64,000 nt of DNA from contig JALEKJ010000008.1 of the NCBI GenBank assembly GCA_022771695.1, forward strand, positions 62,001 through 126,000, written 5' to 3'. The stretch comes from Roseburia sp. Lineage in GTDB: Bacteria; Bacillota; Clostridia; Lachnospirales; Lachnospiraceae. The translations under genes and the position numbers were made by a program. Under the pieces are notes generated by a model. That model ran no database searches, had not been told where the DNA came from, and saw nothing but the letters and a program-made list of their open reading frames with translations. This document shows positions 18,344 through 27,960 of this stretch, one piece after another; position 1 is the first letter of the stretch; each line of letters begins with the position of its first letter.

Positions 18344-18676
18344 TTACTCTAAGTACTCATCTGAATAATATGGAATTGTAAGATACTGTCCGGAATGGAT
18401 AGCATTATCGGCAATGTGATTAATCTCGCAGATTTCCTCGATATAATCATTCACGCTTGCGTATTCGTCTGTCATATAATTACTTGCAATATTCCAAAGC
18501 GTATCACCCTTCTGAACCTGGATACTTGTATAATATTTATAAGAGGTTTCTGCCGGCGCTGCCTGTGCCTTTGTAGAACCAAACACGATACAGCCGATAA
18601 TAGCAACTGTCATAACAAATATAATAGTTAATAACGTAAATTGTTGTTTCTTTGCCGCTGCTCTTCTGCTACTCAT
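18344..18676 (-). CDS. LysM-domain protein, YneA-like SOS cell division inhibitor candidate
   Basis: 110 residues: basic N-terminus (SSRRAAAKKQQ), one transmembrane helix (about 14-36) and an extracellular LysM domain (VQKGDTLWNIASNYM ... IHSGQYLTIPYY). In Bacillus, YneA has this layout, is divergent from lexA and delays division during the SOS response. Here the gene is also divergent from lexA and its promoter overlaps LexA-type boxes. Start at 18676 is chosen for AGGAGG 9 bases ahead; an earlier in-frame ATG at 18787 would put the SOS boxes inside the coding region. Name by analogy, so no symbol given. Confidence 0.85.
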   Translation of the reverse strand: MSSRRAAAKKQQFTLLTIIFVMTVAIIGCIVFGSTKAQAAPAETSYKYYTSIQVQKGDTLWNIASNYMTDEYASVNDYIEEICEINHIADNAIHSGQYLTIPYYSDEYLE

Positions 18677-18694
18677 AAACATCAACCTCCTAAA

Positions 18695-18794
18695 CGAACA
18701 TTTGTCGAACATTTGTTGCGAACATTTGTTTTGCATGTGTTTATCATAATACCAGAACGAATGTTTGTCAAGCATAAAATCGAACAAATTTTCG
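18695..18794. promoter_or_regulatory. Cluster of LexA (SOS) boxes between the yneA-like gene and lexA
   Basis: Three tandem copies of CGAACATTTGT (18695-18705, 18706-18716, 18719-18729), then GAACGAATGTTT (18755-18766) and CGAACAAATTTTCG (18781-18794). All resemble the Gram-positive LexA site CGAAC-N4-GTTCG. The fourth lies in the spacer of the yneA-like promoter, the fifth just upstream of its -35 and towards lexA, and the three tandem copies in the yneA-like leader. Confidence 0.85.
18743..18771 (-). promoter_or_regulatory. Strong sigma-A promoter of the yneA-like gene
   Basis: On the minus strand TTGACA (18766-18771), 17-base spacer, TATGAT (18743-18748). A LexA-type box (18755-18766) fills most of the spacer, so LexA binding should block polymerase. 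Confidence 0.85.
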
Positions 18795-18804
18795 GAATAT
18801 ATGT

Positions 18805-18833
18805 TTGCATTTTTCTTTCCTCTATGTTACACT
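18805..18833 (+). promoter_or_regulatory. Probable lexA promoter
   Basis: TTGCAT (18805-18810), 17-base spacer, TACACT (18828-18833), directly downstream of the last SOS box, fitting autoregulation. Confidence 0.5.
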
Positions 18834-18885
18834 ATTATCAGTGATTAACAGGATTACGATACGATATTAATTAGGAGGTACTTAC

Positions 18886-19503
18886 ATGGCATATGGCAAG
18901 ATTAGTAATAAGCAGAGAGAAATATTAGAATATATCAAACAGGAAATTTTAAATAAGGGTTATCCGCCTGCAGTGCGTGAGATTTGCGAGGCAGTCGACC
19001 TAAAGTCTACCTCTTCCGTACATTCCCATCTGGAAACACTCGAGAAGAATGGCTATATCCGACGCGACCCGACAAAGCCCCGTGCAATCGAGATTATCGA
19101 TGACAACTTTAATCTTACCAGACGTGAAGTAACGAATGTGCCTATTATTGGTAATGTTGCAGCCGGACAGCCACTTTTAGCTGTTGAGAATATCGAAAAC
19201 TACTTTCCAATTCCGGTAGAGTTTTTGCCGAATGCTGAGACATTTATGCTGAATGTCAAAGGTGAAAGTATGATTAATGTCGGCATTTACGATGGAGATC
19301 AGATTCTGGTTCAGAAGCAGTCTGATGCCCGCAACGGTGATATCGTGGTTGCATTGGTTGATGATTCTGCAACGGTTAAGACTTTTTACAAGGAGAACGG
19401 ACATTTTCGTCTGCAGCCTGAAAATGATACAATGGACCCGATTATTGTAGAGGATTGCCAGATTTTAGGGAAAGTTTTCGGCGTGTTCCGCCTCTTCTCC
19501 TAA
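18886..19503 (+). CDS. lexA: SOS-response repressor LexA
   Basis: 205 residues. N-terminal winged helix ([20 protein letters not shown]), self-cleavage site Ala93-Gly94 in [11 protein letters not shown], catalytic Ser128 (KGESMINVG) and Lys165 (ATVKTFY). LexA represses DNA damage genes until RecA filaments trigger cleavage. TAGGAGG precedes ATG 18886. It is divergent from the LysM gene and most likely controls both through the box cluster. Confidence 0.98.
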   Translation: MAYGKISNKQREILEYIKQEILNKGYPPAVREICEAVDLKSTSSVHSHLETLEKNGYIRRDPTKPRAIEIIDDNFNLTRREVTNVPIIGNVAAGQPLLAVENIENYFPIPVEFLPNAETFMLNVKGESMINVGIYDGDQILVQKQSDARNGDIVVALVDDSATVKTFYKENGHFRLQPENDTMDPIIVEDCQILGKVFGVFRLFS

Positions 19504-19546
19504 TAGTAACATCCTTATACGCACTAGGACACAGTTCTATATTACA

Positions 19547-19588
19547 CAGAAAAGGTATCATGACATACTGATCATGATACCTTTTCTG
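19547..19588. terminator. Long hairpin between lexA and rsfS, likely bidirectional terminator
   Basis: A 17-bp perfect stem (19547-19563 with 19572-19588) and 8-base loop, with the T/A runs inside the stem. It separates convergent genes. Confidence 0.75.
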
Positions 19589-19642
19589 CAATAAGGGATT
19601 TCTTTCTATCATATAAAAGCACTGCACACACAGATACGCAAT

Positions 19643-19990
19643 CTATAACTCTGTTACATCTACTTCTTTGCCATCTCTCCAGATACGCTCCAAGTCATAG
19701 AACAGACGGTCTTCTTTGGAGAAAATATGAACGATGATATCGCCATAATCCATCAAAATCCATGTAGAATTGGAATTTCCCTCTACCTGTTTTACTTTTA
19801 GTCCTGCTTTGTAAAGAGCTTCATCACAAGCGTCACGCATTGCCTGAATCTGATTTTGGTTTGTTCCATTTGCAATAATAAAATAATCTGCAATCGGAGA
19901 TATCTCACGGATATCGATTACTTTTACATCCTCCGCTTTGCGATCTTCTAATGCGGCTACTGCCACTTTGCAATACTCGTTTGATGTCAT
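19643..19990 (-). CDS. rsfS: Ribosome silencing factor RsfS
   Basis: 115 residues, Iojap family. RsfS binds ribosomal protein L14 and prevents subunit joining in starvation. Signatures: DIREISPIADYFIIANG and WILMDYGDIIVHIFSKEDRLFYDLERIW. AGGAAA precedes the ATG. It is the last gene of a conserved run obg-yhbY-nadD-yqeK-rsfS. Confidence 0.96.
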   Translation of the reverse strand: MTSNEYCKVAVAALEDRKAEDVKVIDIREISPIADYFIIANGTNQNQIQAMRDACDEALYKAGLKVKQVEGNSNSTWILMDYGDIIVHIFSKEDRLFYDLERIWRDGKEVDVTEL

Positions 19991-20013
19991 ATTTGTTTCC
20001 TGCCTTTCATAAA

Positions 20014-20595
20014 TTATAGGTTTTTATCTATCAGATATTGTTCGTAATAATCGTAAGTCATTTTTGTCATAGGATCAACAGAACCTCCTCTGCTGGATAA
20101 ATATTTTAAGGTATCCCGCAAAATTTCTGCCATACAAGCATCTAAATCCTGAAATGCAAGCTTACGCACATAGGAAAGATTTGGTGCCTTGTCCCGTCCC
20201 GGTTCAATATAATCTGCAATATAAATAATTTTATCCAGAGGACTCATATCCGGTTCTCCGGTCGTATGCACCTTTATCGCATGTAAAATCTGCGGGGATT
20301 TCACATCATATTCCGTCTCGGCCAAATACGCACCTAATTTGGCATGCAACAGATATGGGCTTTCGTATTCCACCGGCGTAATCAGGATATCATTCTTTTC
20401 ACACATTTTGATTTTCTCATCGTTTGGGATACATTTCGCGCAATCATGCAGCAAGCCGGCAAGCATCGCCTGCTCTATCGAATATTCATGTGCCATCGCA
20501 AGACACCCAGCCGTATACATCACACCCTTCGTGTGCTCATAACGGCATTTATCCAGTTCCTTTTTCAGTTTTTTTCGAATCTCATTTAATTCCAT
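20014..20595 (-). CDS. yqeK: YqeK-type HD-domain nucleotide hydrolase
   Basis: 193 residues with an HD metal site: H in RYEHTKGVMYTA, LLHDCAKC and the later HAIKVHTTGEPDMS and IIYIADYIEPGR. The family hydrolyses Ap4A symmetrically to ADP. Fixed position between nadD and rsfS. The ribosome site (ACAGG) is weak. Confidence 0.93.
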   Translation of the reverse strand: MELNEIRKKLKKELDKCRYEHTKGVMYTAGCLAMAHEYSIEQAMLAGLLHDCAKCIPNDEKIKMCEKNDILITPVEYESPYLLHAKLGAYLAETEYDVKSPQILHAIKVHTTGEPDMSPLDKIIYIADYIEPGRDKAPNLSYVRKLAFQDLDACMAEILRDTLKYLSSRGGSVDPMTKMTYDYYEQYLIDKNL

Positions 20596-20636
20596 AACAT
20601 GACCTGTACCTATATTGTTATCTGCGCAAAAAAGTG

Positions 20637-21272
20637 CTACTTTTCTGACTTACAACCATAAAGCCCATTCTCACAAATATATTTCCATACGGGGGCCGGA
20701 AGCAGCTCGGGTTTCTCCCTGCAATCAGCCAACTGTCGTCGCAACGTCGTGGATGAAATGTTTGTGCGTCCGCCCTGTATCGGATATATCTCCGCCTCAA
20801 AAAGTTCTTTCAAAGACAAAATCTTCTGCTCAATCTGAACAATATCCATATCATCACGTACTGCCGCCAGAATAATTGCTTTTTTGCAAATAATTTCAGG
20901 ATGACGCCATTTTTCGAGATAGTCAAGTGAGTCGGCTCCCATTATAAAATAAAACTGTGTGATCGGATACTGTTTTGCCAACTTTGACAATGTCAGATAG
21001 GTATAGCTGGTTTCCTTTGCATCCACTTCAACGCGTGAAAGCTTATAATAGGGATAATCTGCAATTGCAAGAGCAACCATCTCCAAACGCACTTCGGCAG
21101 GTGTCATATCGGCTTCGCGCTTATTTGGAGAATGGCCTGCCGGAATAAACCAAATTTCGTCTAAACGAAATTCTGCTCTTGCATATTCCGCTATATTCAA
21201 ATGACCTTGATGAATCGGGTCAAATGAACCACCCAGAATTCCGATTTTCTTGCAATCATAACACCTTTCCAT
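20637..21272 (-). CDS. nadD: Nicotinate-nucleotide adenylyltransferase
   Basis: 211 residues. NadD makes deamido-NAD from nicotinate mononucleotide and ATP. The nucleotidyltransferase motif is IGILGGSFDPIHQGHLNIAE; the C-terminal ISSTTLR is the second ATP-binding motif. ATG at 21272 has GAGGAAA five bases ahead and is preferred over the GTG at 21290. With nadB and nadC near 52 kb the window covers much of de novo NAD synthesis. Confidence 0.96.
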   Translation of the reverse strand: MERCYDCKKIGILGGSFDPIHQGHLNIAEYARAEFRLDEIWFIPAGHSPNKREADMTPAEVRLEMVALAIADYPYYKLSRVEVDAKETSYTYLTLSKLAKQYPITQFYFIMGADSLDYLEKWRHPEIICKKAIILAAVRDDMDIVQIEQKILSLKELFEAEIYPIQGGRTNISSTTLRRQLADCREKPELLPAPVWKYICENGLYGCKSEK

Positions 21273-21304
21273 TACACTTTCCTCGAACACTCCTACTGTT
21301 TTTC

Positions 21305-21601
21305 TTATCTTGGAAGTTCAAATTTTGAATTCTTTTTTGCTTGACGGAAAAGAATAATCTTCTTACCGATGACTTTCACGACATCAGAGCGTGTACGCTC
21401 TGCAATCACGTCTGCAATCTCGCGAGGGTCATCTGCACAGTTTTTCAGAACAGAGATTTTAATTAATTCTCTCTTCTCTAATGCCTCGTCTAACGCAGTG
21501 ATAAGCTCGGGGGTCAGACTTGCCTTTCCAATTTGGAAAATCGGATTTAAGGTACTTGCTTCGCCGCCAAGGTATGCCCGCTGCTTACTTGTCAATTCCA
21601 T
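21305..21601 (-). CDS. yhbY: YhbY family RNA-binding protein
   Basis: 98 residues forming a single CRM domain (LTSKQRAYLGGEASTLNPIF, then QIGKASLTPELITALDEALE). YhbY associates with pre-50S ribosomal particles. AAAGGA precedes the ATG. Co-directional with obg upstream and nadD downstream. Confidence 0.95.
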   Translation of the reverse strand: MELTSKQRAYLGGEASTLNPIFQIGKASLTPELITALDEALEKRELIKISVLKNCADDPREIADVIAERTRSDVVKVIGKKIILFRQAKKNSKFELPR

Positions 21602-21675
21602 AATCTATAATCCTTTCCTACCGATATAATCGGTATGTTTCCTAGTTTTTCTGTAAATATACCGTTCTCATCAGT

Positions 21676-22965
<1,290 letters not shown>

Positions 22966-23000
22966 CTACCTCAATTCAAAAAATCGCATAACATACAATA

Positions 23001-23048
23001 AGACCCGGCTATTTTCAGGCATCAAAATGTCTGTGCATAGTCGGGTCT
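23001..23048 (-). terminator. Hairpin after rpmA, partial terminator
   Basis: 12-bp stem with one G-T pair (23001-23012 with 23037-23048; AGACCCGGCTAT), loop of 24 bases, followed on the minus strand by TATTG. No strong T tract, so partial read-through into obg is plausible. Confidence 0.5.
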
Positions 23049-23058
23049 ACAGTGCATC

Positions 23059-23343
23059 TTATTCAGCTACTGGATATACGGAAGCCTGTTTCTTATCTCT
23101 TCCTTTTCTCTCGAATCTTAAGATACCATCTGTTAAAGCGAATAATGTGTCATCTCCGCCGATGCCTACGTTAACGCCCGGATGAATCTTAGTTCCACGC
23201 TGTCTGTATAAAATGTTACCAGCCTTAACGAACTGTCCGTCTGCTCTTTTTGCTCCTAATCTCTTGGATTCGGAATCACGGCCGTTCTTTGTAGAACCAA
23301 CTCCCTTTTTATGAGCAAAAAACTGAAGGTTCATATTCAACAT
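23059..23343 (-). CDS. rpmA: 50S ribosomal protein L27 with cleavable N-terminal extension
   Basis: 94 residues. Begins [17 protein letters not shown]: the first nine residues are the Firmicutes extension removed between Phe9 and Ala10 by the protease Prp, encoded immediately upstream. The mature N-terminus reaches the peptidyl-transferase centre. GGGAGG is 8 bases ahead of the ATG. Confidence 0.98.
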   Translation of the reverse strand: MLNMNLQFFAHKKGVGSTKNGRDSESKRLGAKRADGQFVKAGNILYRQRGTKIHPGVNVGIGGDDTLFALTDGILRFERKGRDKKQASVYPVAE

Positions 23344-23346
23344 GTC

Positions 23347-23673
23347 TTACACCTCCCTGAATTCTAAAACGATAAACTCGTTCCCATAATTGTTTTGTAT
23401 TCCTTGTAAGCCTAAAACCAATGACTTCATAAGTAAGTCCGCGTCATGTCCCGCAGGTGATTCAAAGCGAACCGCTATCTCCCCCGGCACCTCTGCGTCC
23501 GTCTCGAATTTTTCTGAAGTATACAATTCCAGAGCGTTCACGGTATTGATAACCAGTGCTGAGATTCCCGCACACACAATATCCTCGCCCTCATCCGCAT
23601 ATTCAGCATGTCCTAAACATGTAAAACCGAGATACTTTCCGTCATGATTTTTGAAAACCGTTATCTTTGTCAT
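23347..23673 (-). CDS. prp: Ribosomal-processing cysteine protease Prp
   Basis: 108 residues. Catalytic His22 (LGHAEYADEGEDI) and Cys34 (VCAGISALV) are present. Prp trims the L27 extension, needed for ribosome assembly in Firmicutes. It lies between rplU and rpmA with a 3-base gap to rpmA, the standard arrangement. Confidence 0.97.
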   Translation of the reverse strand: MTKITVFKNHDGKYLGFTCLGHAEYADEGEDIVCAGISALVINTVNALELYTSEKFETDAEVPGEIAVRFESPAGHDADLLMKSLVLGLQGIQNNYGNEFIVLEFREV

Positions 23674-23707
23674 AACAATTTCCCATCTTTTCTAAAAAAA
23701 GATTTGA

Positions 23708-24013
23708 TTACGCATTGATTTTCTCAATCTTAACCTGTGTGAACGCCTGTCTGTGGCCGTTCTTCTTGTGATAGCCAGTCTTTCTCTTGTACTTGTAAAC
23801 GATAACCTTCTTACCGCGACCCTCTTTTACTACAGAAGCCTCTACAGATGCGTTAGCTACATCAGAACCAACTTTGATTCCATTGTCAGATACAGCTAAA
23901 ACCTGATCGAAAGTTACTTTCTCACCAGCCTCAACACCAAGTTTTTCAATGGTAATGATATCGCCTTCGGATACTTTGTACTGTTTACCACCTGTTGCTA
24001 TAATTGCGTACAT
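23708..24013 (-). CDS. rplU: 50S ribosomal protein L21
   Basis: 101 residues, [20 protein letters not shown] to [11 protein letters not shown], normal family length; [20 protein letters not shown] is the RNA-binding end. Start at 24013 follows AGGAGG; the frame is open much further upstream but that part is leader, not protein. First gene of rplU-prp-rpmA. Confidence 0.98.
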   Translation of the reverse strand: MYAIIATGGKQYKVSEGDIITIEKLGVEAGEKVTFDQVLAVSDNGIKVGSDVANASVEASVVKEGRGKKVIVYKYKRKTGYHKKNGHRQAFTQVKIEKINA

Positions 24014-24098
24014 ATGGCACCTCCTATTATCATTACTCGCCAGTTGTGGTGCTGTTCCGTAAATGAACAGACTTTTAGACCTCACTGTGCGGCATACT
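24014..24098 (-). ncRNA. Probable L21 leader (ribosomal protein autoregulatory element)
   Basis: The 5' leader of rplU contains the hairpin CTGTTC/GAACAG (24052-24057 with 24065-24070) followed by ACCACAACTGGCGAG, which I recognise from memory as part of the conserved Firmicutes L21 leader. It starts about at the predicted transcription start. The family binds L21 to repress its operon. Confidence 0.65.
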
Positions 24099-24103
24099 TC
24101 GTT

Positions 24104-24132
24104 ATCATAGCACACGCAAATTATTACGTCAA
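24104..24132 (-). promoter_or_regulatory. Strong sigma-A promoter of rplU-prp-rpmA
   Basis: On the minus strand TTGACG (24127-24132), 17-base spacer, TATGAT (24104-24109). Confidence 0.85.
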
Positions 24133-24185
24133 CTACTTTTTGGAAAATATTTTCCTTTTCCAATATTAAACGAAATACATGACTA

Positions 24186-25031
24186 TTATAAAACAAGCAC
24201 TGCATTCAGACAATCATTTTTCAAAGCATTTTCAAGTTCCGCACAAAAGTCCGGGATGTATAATTTCAGATAATCTTCCATTTCTTCATCCACATCCGAA
24301 AGACATAGGACTATGTTAGAAAGCTCCTGCAAAAGGGATTGCTCTAACGTACCTGCTTCCAGTTCATGTATGATATTTATCCTTAATCTCTCACATTCCT
24401 GCTTTGTGTAAGAAAGCGTGCTAATCTTTCGCTCTGCAAGCCTGCAGCCTAACATATTTTTCATCACAAGAGCCGGAACATTGACAAAAGCTTCCGTGAA
24501 ATCAAACAGGCAGGAAGACGTTAGAAAAGTAATATATTCTTCCGGCACCTCTTTTAAAAATTTCTGTTCCAGCAAAATGACATGCAGATATGCATAAATC
24601 AAGTCAATCCCGCACATGACGGTAGGAAAATGCACCAGAACCGGATAATCAAGCGTCAACAGGTGTTCCTGTGGGCAGAAATGAAAATCATATTGAACAA
24701 AAAATTTTGGCATACCCTCCAGCACGGTTTCTCGATAAGCCTGATTGCCATAGTCATGAAACTCCGGCAAAATTGCATGATACAGTTCTTTTGCCCGCTT
24801 TACCTTTTCCATTACAAATTGTTTTCCCGCTCGGTAGACCGCCTTTGCAGATAAACCTTTTTCCCCAAACAAACCGTTGCTCTGACTCTGCTCATATTCT
24901 TCAATACAATAAATCACCGCTCCCATCAACTGCTCTGCAACTGCATAAGGAACCGAAGTGCTTTCCTTAGACGTGTACTGTGCAGTCAGTTCTGCTACGA
25001 TTGGTACGAGTTCTTCCATTTGATAATTCAT
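24186..25031 (-). CDS. Conserved protein of unknown function (possibly DUF6179)
   Basis: 281 residues, mostly helical, no signal peptide or membrane helix and no catalytic motif I can name. From memory it resembles the clostridial DUF6179 family. AGAGAGGA is 6 bases ahead of ATG 25031. It is 54 bases downstream of a second unknown gene with which it seems to form a two-gene unit; the pair sits between the RNase E/G operon and rplU. Confidence 0.7.
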   Translation of the reverse strand: MNYQMEELVPIVAELTAQYTSKESTSVPYAVAEQLMGAVIYCIEEYEQSQSNGLFGEKGLSAKAVYRAGKQFVMEKVKRAKELYHAILPEFHDYGNQAYRETVLEGMPKFFVQYDFHFCPQEHLLTLDYPVLVHFPTVMCGIDLIYAYLHVILLEQKFLKEVPEEYITFLTSSCLFDFTEAFVNVPALVMKNMLGCRLAERKISTLSYTKQECERLRINIIHELEAGTLEQSLLQELSNIVLCLSDVDEEMEDYLKLYIPDFCAELENALKNDCLNAVLVL

Positions 25032-25085
25032 TTGAAATCCTCTCTTTCTTACACTGTGCGACGAAATACCGCAAAAGAGAACCGC

Positions 25086-25619
25086 CTACGAGTTCAATTC
25101 ATTTAAAACCTGTAAATACAACTCTTTATTCCATCGTGTCACATCATCAAAATGCTCATATTCTCCTCTGCCACAGCTTCCAATAAACCCCTGATAGCCT
25201 GCACGTATTGCCTCTGCAAAATTCTTAAGGCAAGTTCCCTCCAAATAGTCAAAATCTCCCGCACAGATATCATCGAACTGCTCCCGCATGAAGTTTAGCA
25301 ACTCCTCATCTGTCAACTGCTCCAACGCTTCCGTCTTGAACTCATAAAAAATCTCTTGCAATCTCGTCAGTGAATCTCGATAATTCTCCTGATTCAAATA
25401 CGAAGAATCGCAAAATACCTGAATAAGCTGCGGCAGAATTCCTTCCCCAAACTCTACGCGTTCCTGCTTTTTTAATATATCCATGCGTTCATTCACCAAA
25501 AGTGCTGCGTCTTCCTCTGTCAACACAAGTCCGAATTGTTCTGTATAGTCGTTTGTTTCTTTTAGCGCTTTGATTTGATTTTCTTTTACAACCGCAAGCA
25601 TCCACTCTGCATTCCCCAT
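25086..25619 (-). CDS. Conserved protein of unknown function (possibly DUF6323), partner of next gene
   Basis: 177 residues, acidic, helical; contains FGLVLTEEDAALLVNERM and TDEELLNFMREQFDDICAG. I associate this with DUF6323 from memory. Start at 25619 has GGAGG five bases ahead, better than the ATG at 25631 that begins inside that site. Encoded before the 281-residue protein; function unknown. Confidence 0.7.
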   Translation of the reverse strand: MGNAEWMLAVVKENQIKALKETNDYTEQFGLVLTEEDAALLVNERMDILKKQERVEFGEGILPQLIQVFCDSSYLNQENYRDSLTRLQEIFYEFKTEALEQLTDEELLNFMREQFDDICAGDFDYLEGTCLKNFAEAIRAGYQGFIGSCGRGEYEHFDDVTRWNKELYLQVLNELNS

Positions 25620-25743
25620 TGTTACCTCCATCCTTTTACAAATAATATCTTTTTCTCATATATGTGGAATGCCATTGTACTCTCAGGTTAATCAGACTAC
25701 AAGTCTTGAAAAAATAACGATTTTGTGGTAATATAAGAATGCG

Positions 25744-25780
25744 AAAAGGGATGAAAATAATCATTTTCATCCCTTTTTGT
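25744..25780 (-). terminator. Terminator of the RNase E/G operon
   Basis: 14-bp perfect stem AAAAGGGATGAAAA (25744-25757) with its complement (25764-25777), 6-base loop, T runs on both strands. Confidence 0.85.
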
Positions 25781-25799
25781 TATAAGCTAATATTCATTA

Positions 25800-27164
25800 T
25801 TAAAACATTTCCCTTAACGACTTCCTAACTTTCTTCCTCGTCACTTCCACGAGTCCAAGCTTTGTGATATCAATCAGTTGTGTCGGCACCGGGTCCCGCT
25901 TTAATGTAGCTCGAAAGGTACTCATCAATTCCGCTTCTGCCTCTTTTGACGTCAGGTTTATAAAATCCACAATCACGATTCCGGAAATATTACGCAGACG
26001 AAGCTGCCTTGTAATCTCTACTGCGGCCTCTTTATTTATCTTCAGAAAATTCTCTTGTACCTCTTTTTTCGCTATATTTTTGCCAGTATTGACATCGATG
26101 ACCGTCAGCGCTTCTGTCGGCTGAATGATAAGATATGCGCCCGATTTCAACCATACACGTTCCTTCAAAGCATCCTCCAGGTTTGATGCGACACTGTAAA
26201 GCGCAGACAAAGATATCGATGAATCTTCATGATAACGAATTCGTACGCCACCTTCTGTCATAATCTCATTCACAGGGACAGACACACTGCCACCTGTCAT
26301 AAGCTTTTCTTCCGGAATATGGTACCTCGCACAAACCTTTTCAAATATTTCTCTGTTGTCCGTCACAATCTCTTCTAACTTATCCTGACGCAAATCGTTT
26401 AAGTGTTTCATGTAACCTGCTTCTGCCTGATATAACAGGCTGTAGCAGGTCTTGTAGCGTGCCGTTTCCAATAGCTTTGTATACACTTGCTTTAATGCTG
26501 CAATCTCAGACACAACCACGTCATCCGGCACCTCCGCAGCATTCGTGCGGATAATAAGCCCACATGCTAAAGTGGCAGTCAAGTTGCAAGATTCTGTGTC
26601 ATTAGTACTATTCGTTGCAGTTTCTCCTGCAATTTTCGCTGTTTTTTGAACAATTTCATCCTTGGACTCTAATATACCTTTTTCTGTCCCGCAGAGCCTC
26701 TGCAATAGCTCCTGATAATGCTTTCTCAAATCTTTCGAAAGCTTACTTGATACGCTAAGCTTATGATTTCCACTTGTGAGGACTGCATACTTTCCGGTCA
26801 GGTTCAGGTTCGTCGTAACCGTTGGTTCTTTTGTCTTTAAGGCTTCGCGTGATACCTGAACAAGAAGTTCCTCCCCTGCTACCAGAGCCTTTTTCCCCGA
26901 AAGCTTCTTTGTAAAAACCGGATGTTTCAGGTCTTCTAAGGGCAGATAGCAGGTCTGCTCCGGTGAAATCTTGACAAAGGCAGCATTCAAATTCTTAACG
27001 ACATTCTCAACTCTTCCGATATAGATATTTCCAAGTATTGCCACCTGTTCCTCTGAAATCCGTTCCGGCAATACTTCAATCATTTTCTTATTACTATCAT
27101 AAAGGGCAGAAATGCGATATTCCTGCCCCTTAAAAGTCTCCTTCGTGATGATATAACGATTCAT
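25800..27164 (-). CDS. Ribonuclease E/G family protein without zinc link
   Basis: 454 residues: S1 domain (ILGNIYIGRVENVVKNLNA), then the RNase H-like/DNase I-like catalytic core with acidic residues in LTVIDVNTGKN and GIVIVDFINL. The protein stops right after VEVTRKKVRKSLREMF, so the CPxC zinc-link motif that normally follows and joins dimers is absent. It cuts single-stranded RNA, inferred from family. ATG 27164 has GGAG eight bases ahead; an upstream open extension overlaps the previous gene and is not convincing. Confidence 0.88.
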   Translation of the reverse strand: MNRYIITKETFKGQEYRISALYDSNKKMIEVLPERISEEQVAILGNIYIGRVENVVKNLNAAFVKISPEQTCYLPLEDLKHPVFTKKLSGKKALVAGEELLVQVSREALKTKEPTVTTNLNLTGKYAVLTSGNHKLSVSSKLSKDLRKHYQELLQRLCGTEKGILESKDEIVQKTAKIAGETATNSTNDTESCNLTATLACGLIIRTNAAEVPDDVVVSEIAALKQVYTKLLETARYKTCYSLLYQAEAGYMKHLNDLRQDKLEEIVTDNREIFEKVCARYHIPEEKLMTGGSVSVPVNEIMTEGGVRIRYHEDSSISLSALYSVASNLEDALKERVWLKSGAYLIIQPTEALTVIDVNTGKNIAKKEVQENFLKINKEAAVEITRQLRLRNISGIVIVDFINLTSKEAEAELMSTFRATLKRDPVPTQLIDITKLGLVEVTRKKVRKSLREMF

Positions 27165-27222
27165 ACAGACTTCTCCATTCATTTGCCATTCTGCGAAGTT
27201 AACTACACCCGCCGATGCGAAA

Positions 27223-27960
27223 TCACTTAATCTTAGTACCCATTTTACCAAGAGAAATATATCCCTTTCCTTCTGAAGCGGAGGCATAGACATCTCTTCT
27301 GTGAATCTGAATAGCATTTGCATCATAGGTAAGCCCCAAAGCTTCAAATAAGGCTTCCACAACAAGCTCCGGCTTTAAATTGTCCGAGCTTCCGGTGGAG
27401 AGCATCAGATAAAACGAGGGAACACTTACACTGTCCTCACGCACCTTCGATTCCACCTTAAAATCATAAACCAGTTGCTTTAAGTCCATGACCTTTTCGC
27501 TCTTTTTTGTCTTCTTTGTAATCAGGACCTCCGAACGTCTTGTGAAAAAATTTTCAATACCTTCTGCAAATTGTTCTACCTCCACCGGTGCCTCATAGCC
27601 TTCCTTAAAGTAGAGGTCATAGTCCGCCGCAGCAACGATAGACATTGCCGTTTTTGCATTGTCCGGAAGTTGCACATAATCCACAATCTCCACGCCTTCC
27701 ACCATTGTGTCATTCAATGCACGTAAAGCGTCCTCGGTAGAAAGGGTAGAATTAACTTCAATATCCAAATATTCGCCGTCACTGGTAATTCCTACACCAA
27801 GCGGCGATGCAAACGACATAATCTGATGCGGAGAAAAGCCCTCCGAATAACAGATATCAATCTCTGCGCGGCGCATTGCCTTCTGGAAATAACGCATGAT
27901 ATCCAAGTGTCCGATGAACTTCATCACGCCATACTTGCGAAACTTGATTCTAATCTTCAT
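27223..27960 (-). CDS. Radical SAM-associated protein (TIGR03936/DUF2344 family)
   Basis: 245 residues; starts MKIRIKFRKYGVMKFIGHLD and contains EIDICYSEGFSPHQIMSFA, both typical of the family. It nearly always accompanies the large radical SAM protein encoded just upstream and RNase E/G downstream. Its role is unknown, perhaps RNA modification. ATG 27960 has AGGAGG 8 bases ahead and overlaps the upstream stop by 11 bases, so the two are translated together. Confidence 0.9.
   Translation of the reverse strand: MKIRIKFRKYGVMKFIGHLDIMRYFQKAMRRAEIDICYSEGFSPHQIMSFASPLGVGITSDGEYLDIEVNSTLSTEDALRALNDTMVEGVEIVDYVQLPDNAKTAMSIVAAADYDLYFKEGYEAPVEVEQFAEGIENFFTRRSEVLITKKTKKSEKVMDLKQLVYDFKVESKVREDSVSVPSFYLMLSTGSSDNLKPELVVEALFEALGLTYDANAIQIHRRDVYASASEGKGYISLGKMGTKIK

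Noticed and set aside
20615-20875. 86-residue plus-strand frame opposite nadD
   Set aside because: Antisense shadow with no ribosome site; nadD is clear on the other strand.
24014-24205. Upstream extension of the L21 frame by about 64 residues
   Set aside because: It would cross the promoter and leader hairpin; L21 normally starts at MYAIIATGG, which has a good ribosome site.
27165-27365. 67-residue N-terminal extension of the RNase E/G frame
   Set aside because: Overlaps the upstream gene, has no ribosome site, and the family starts at about MNRYIITKE.
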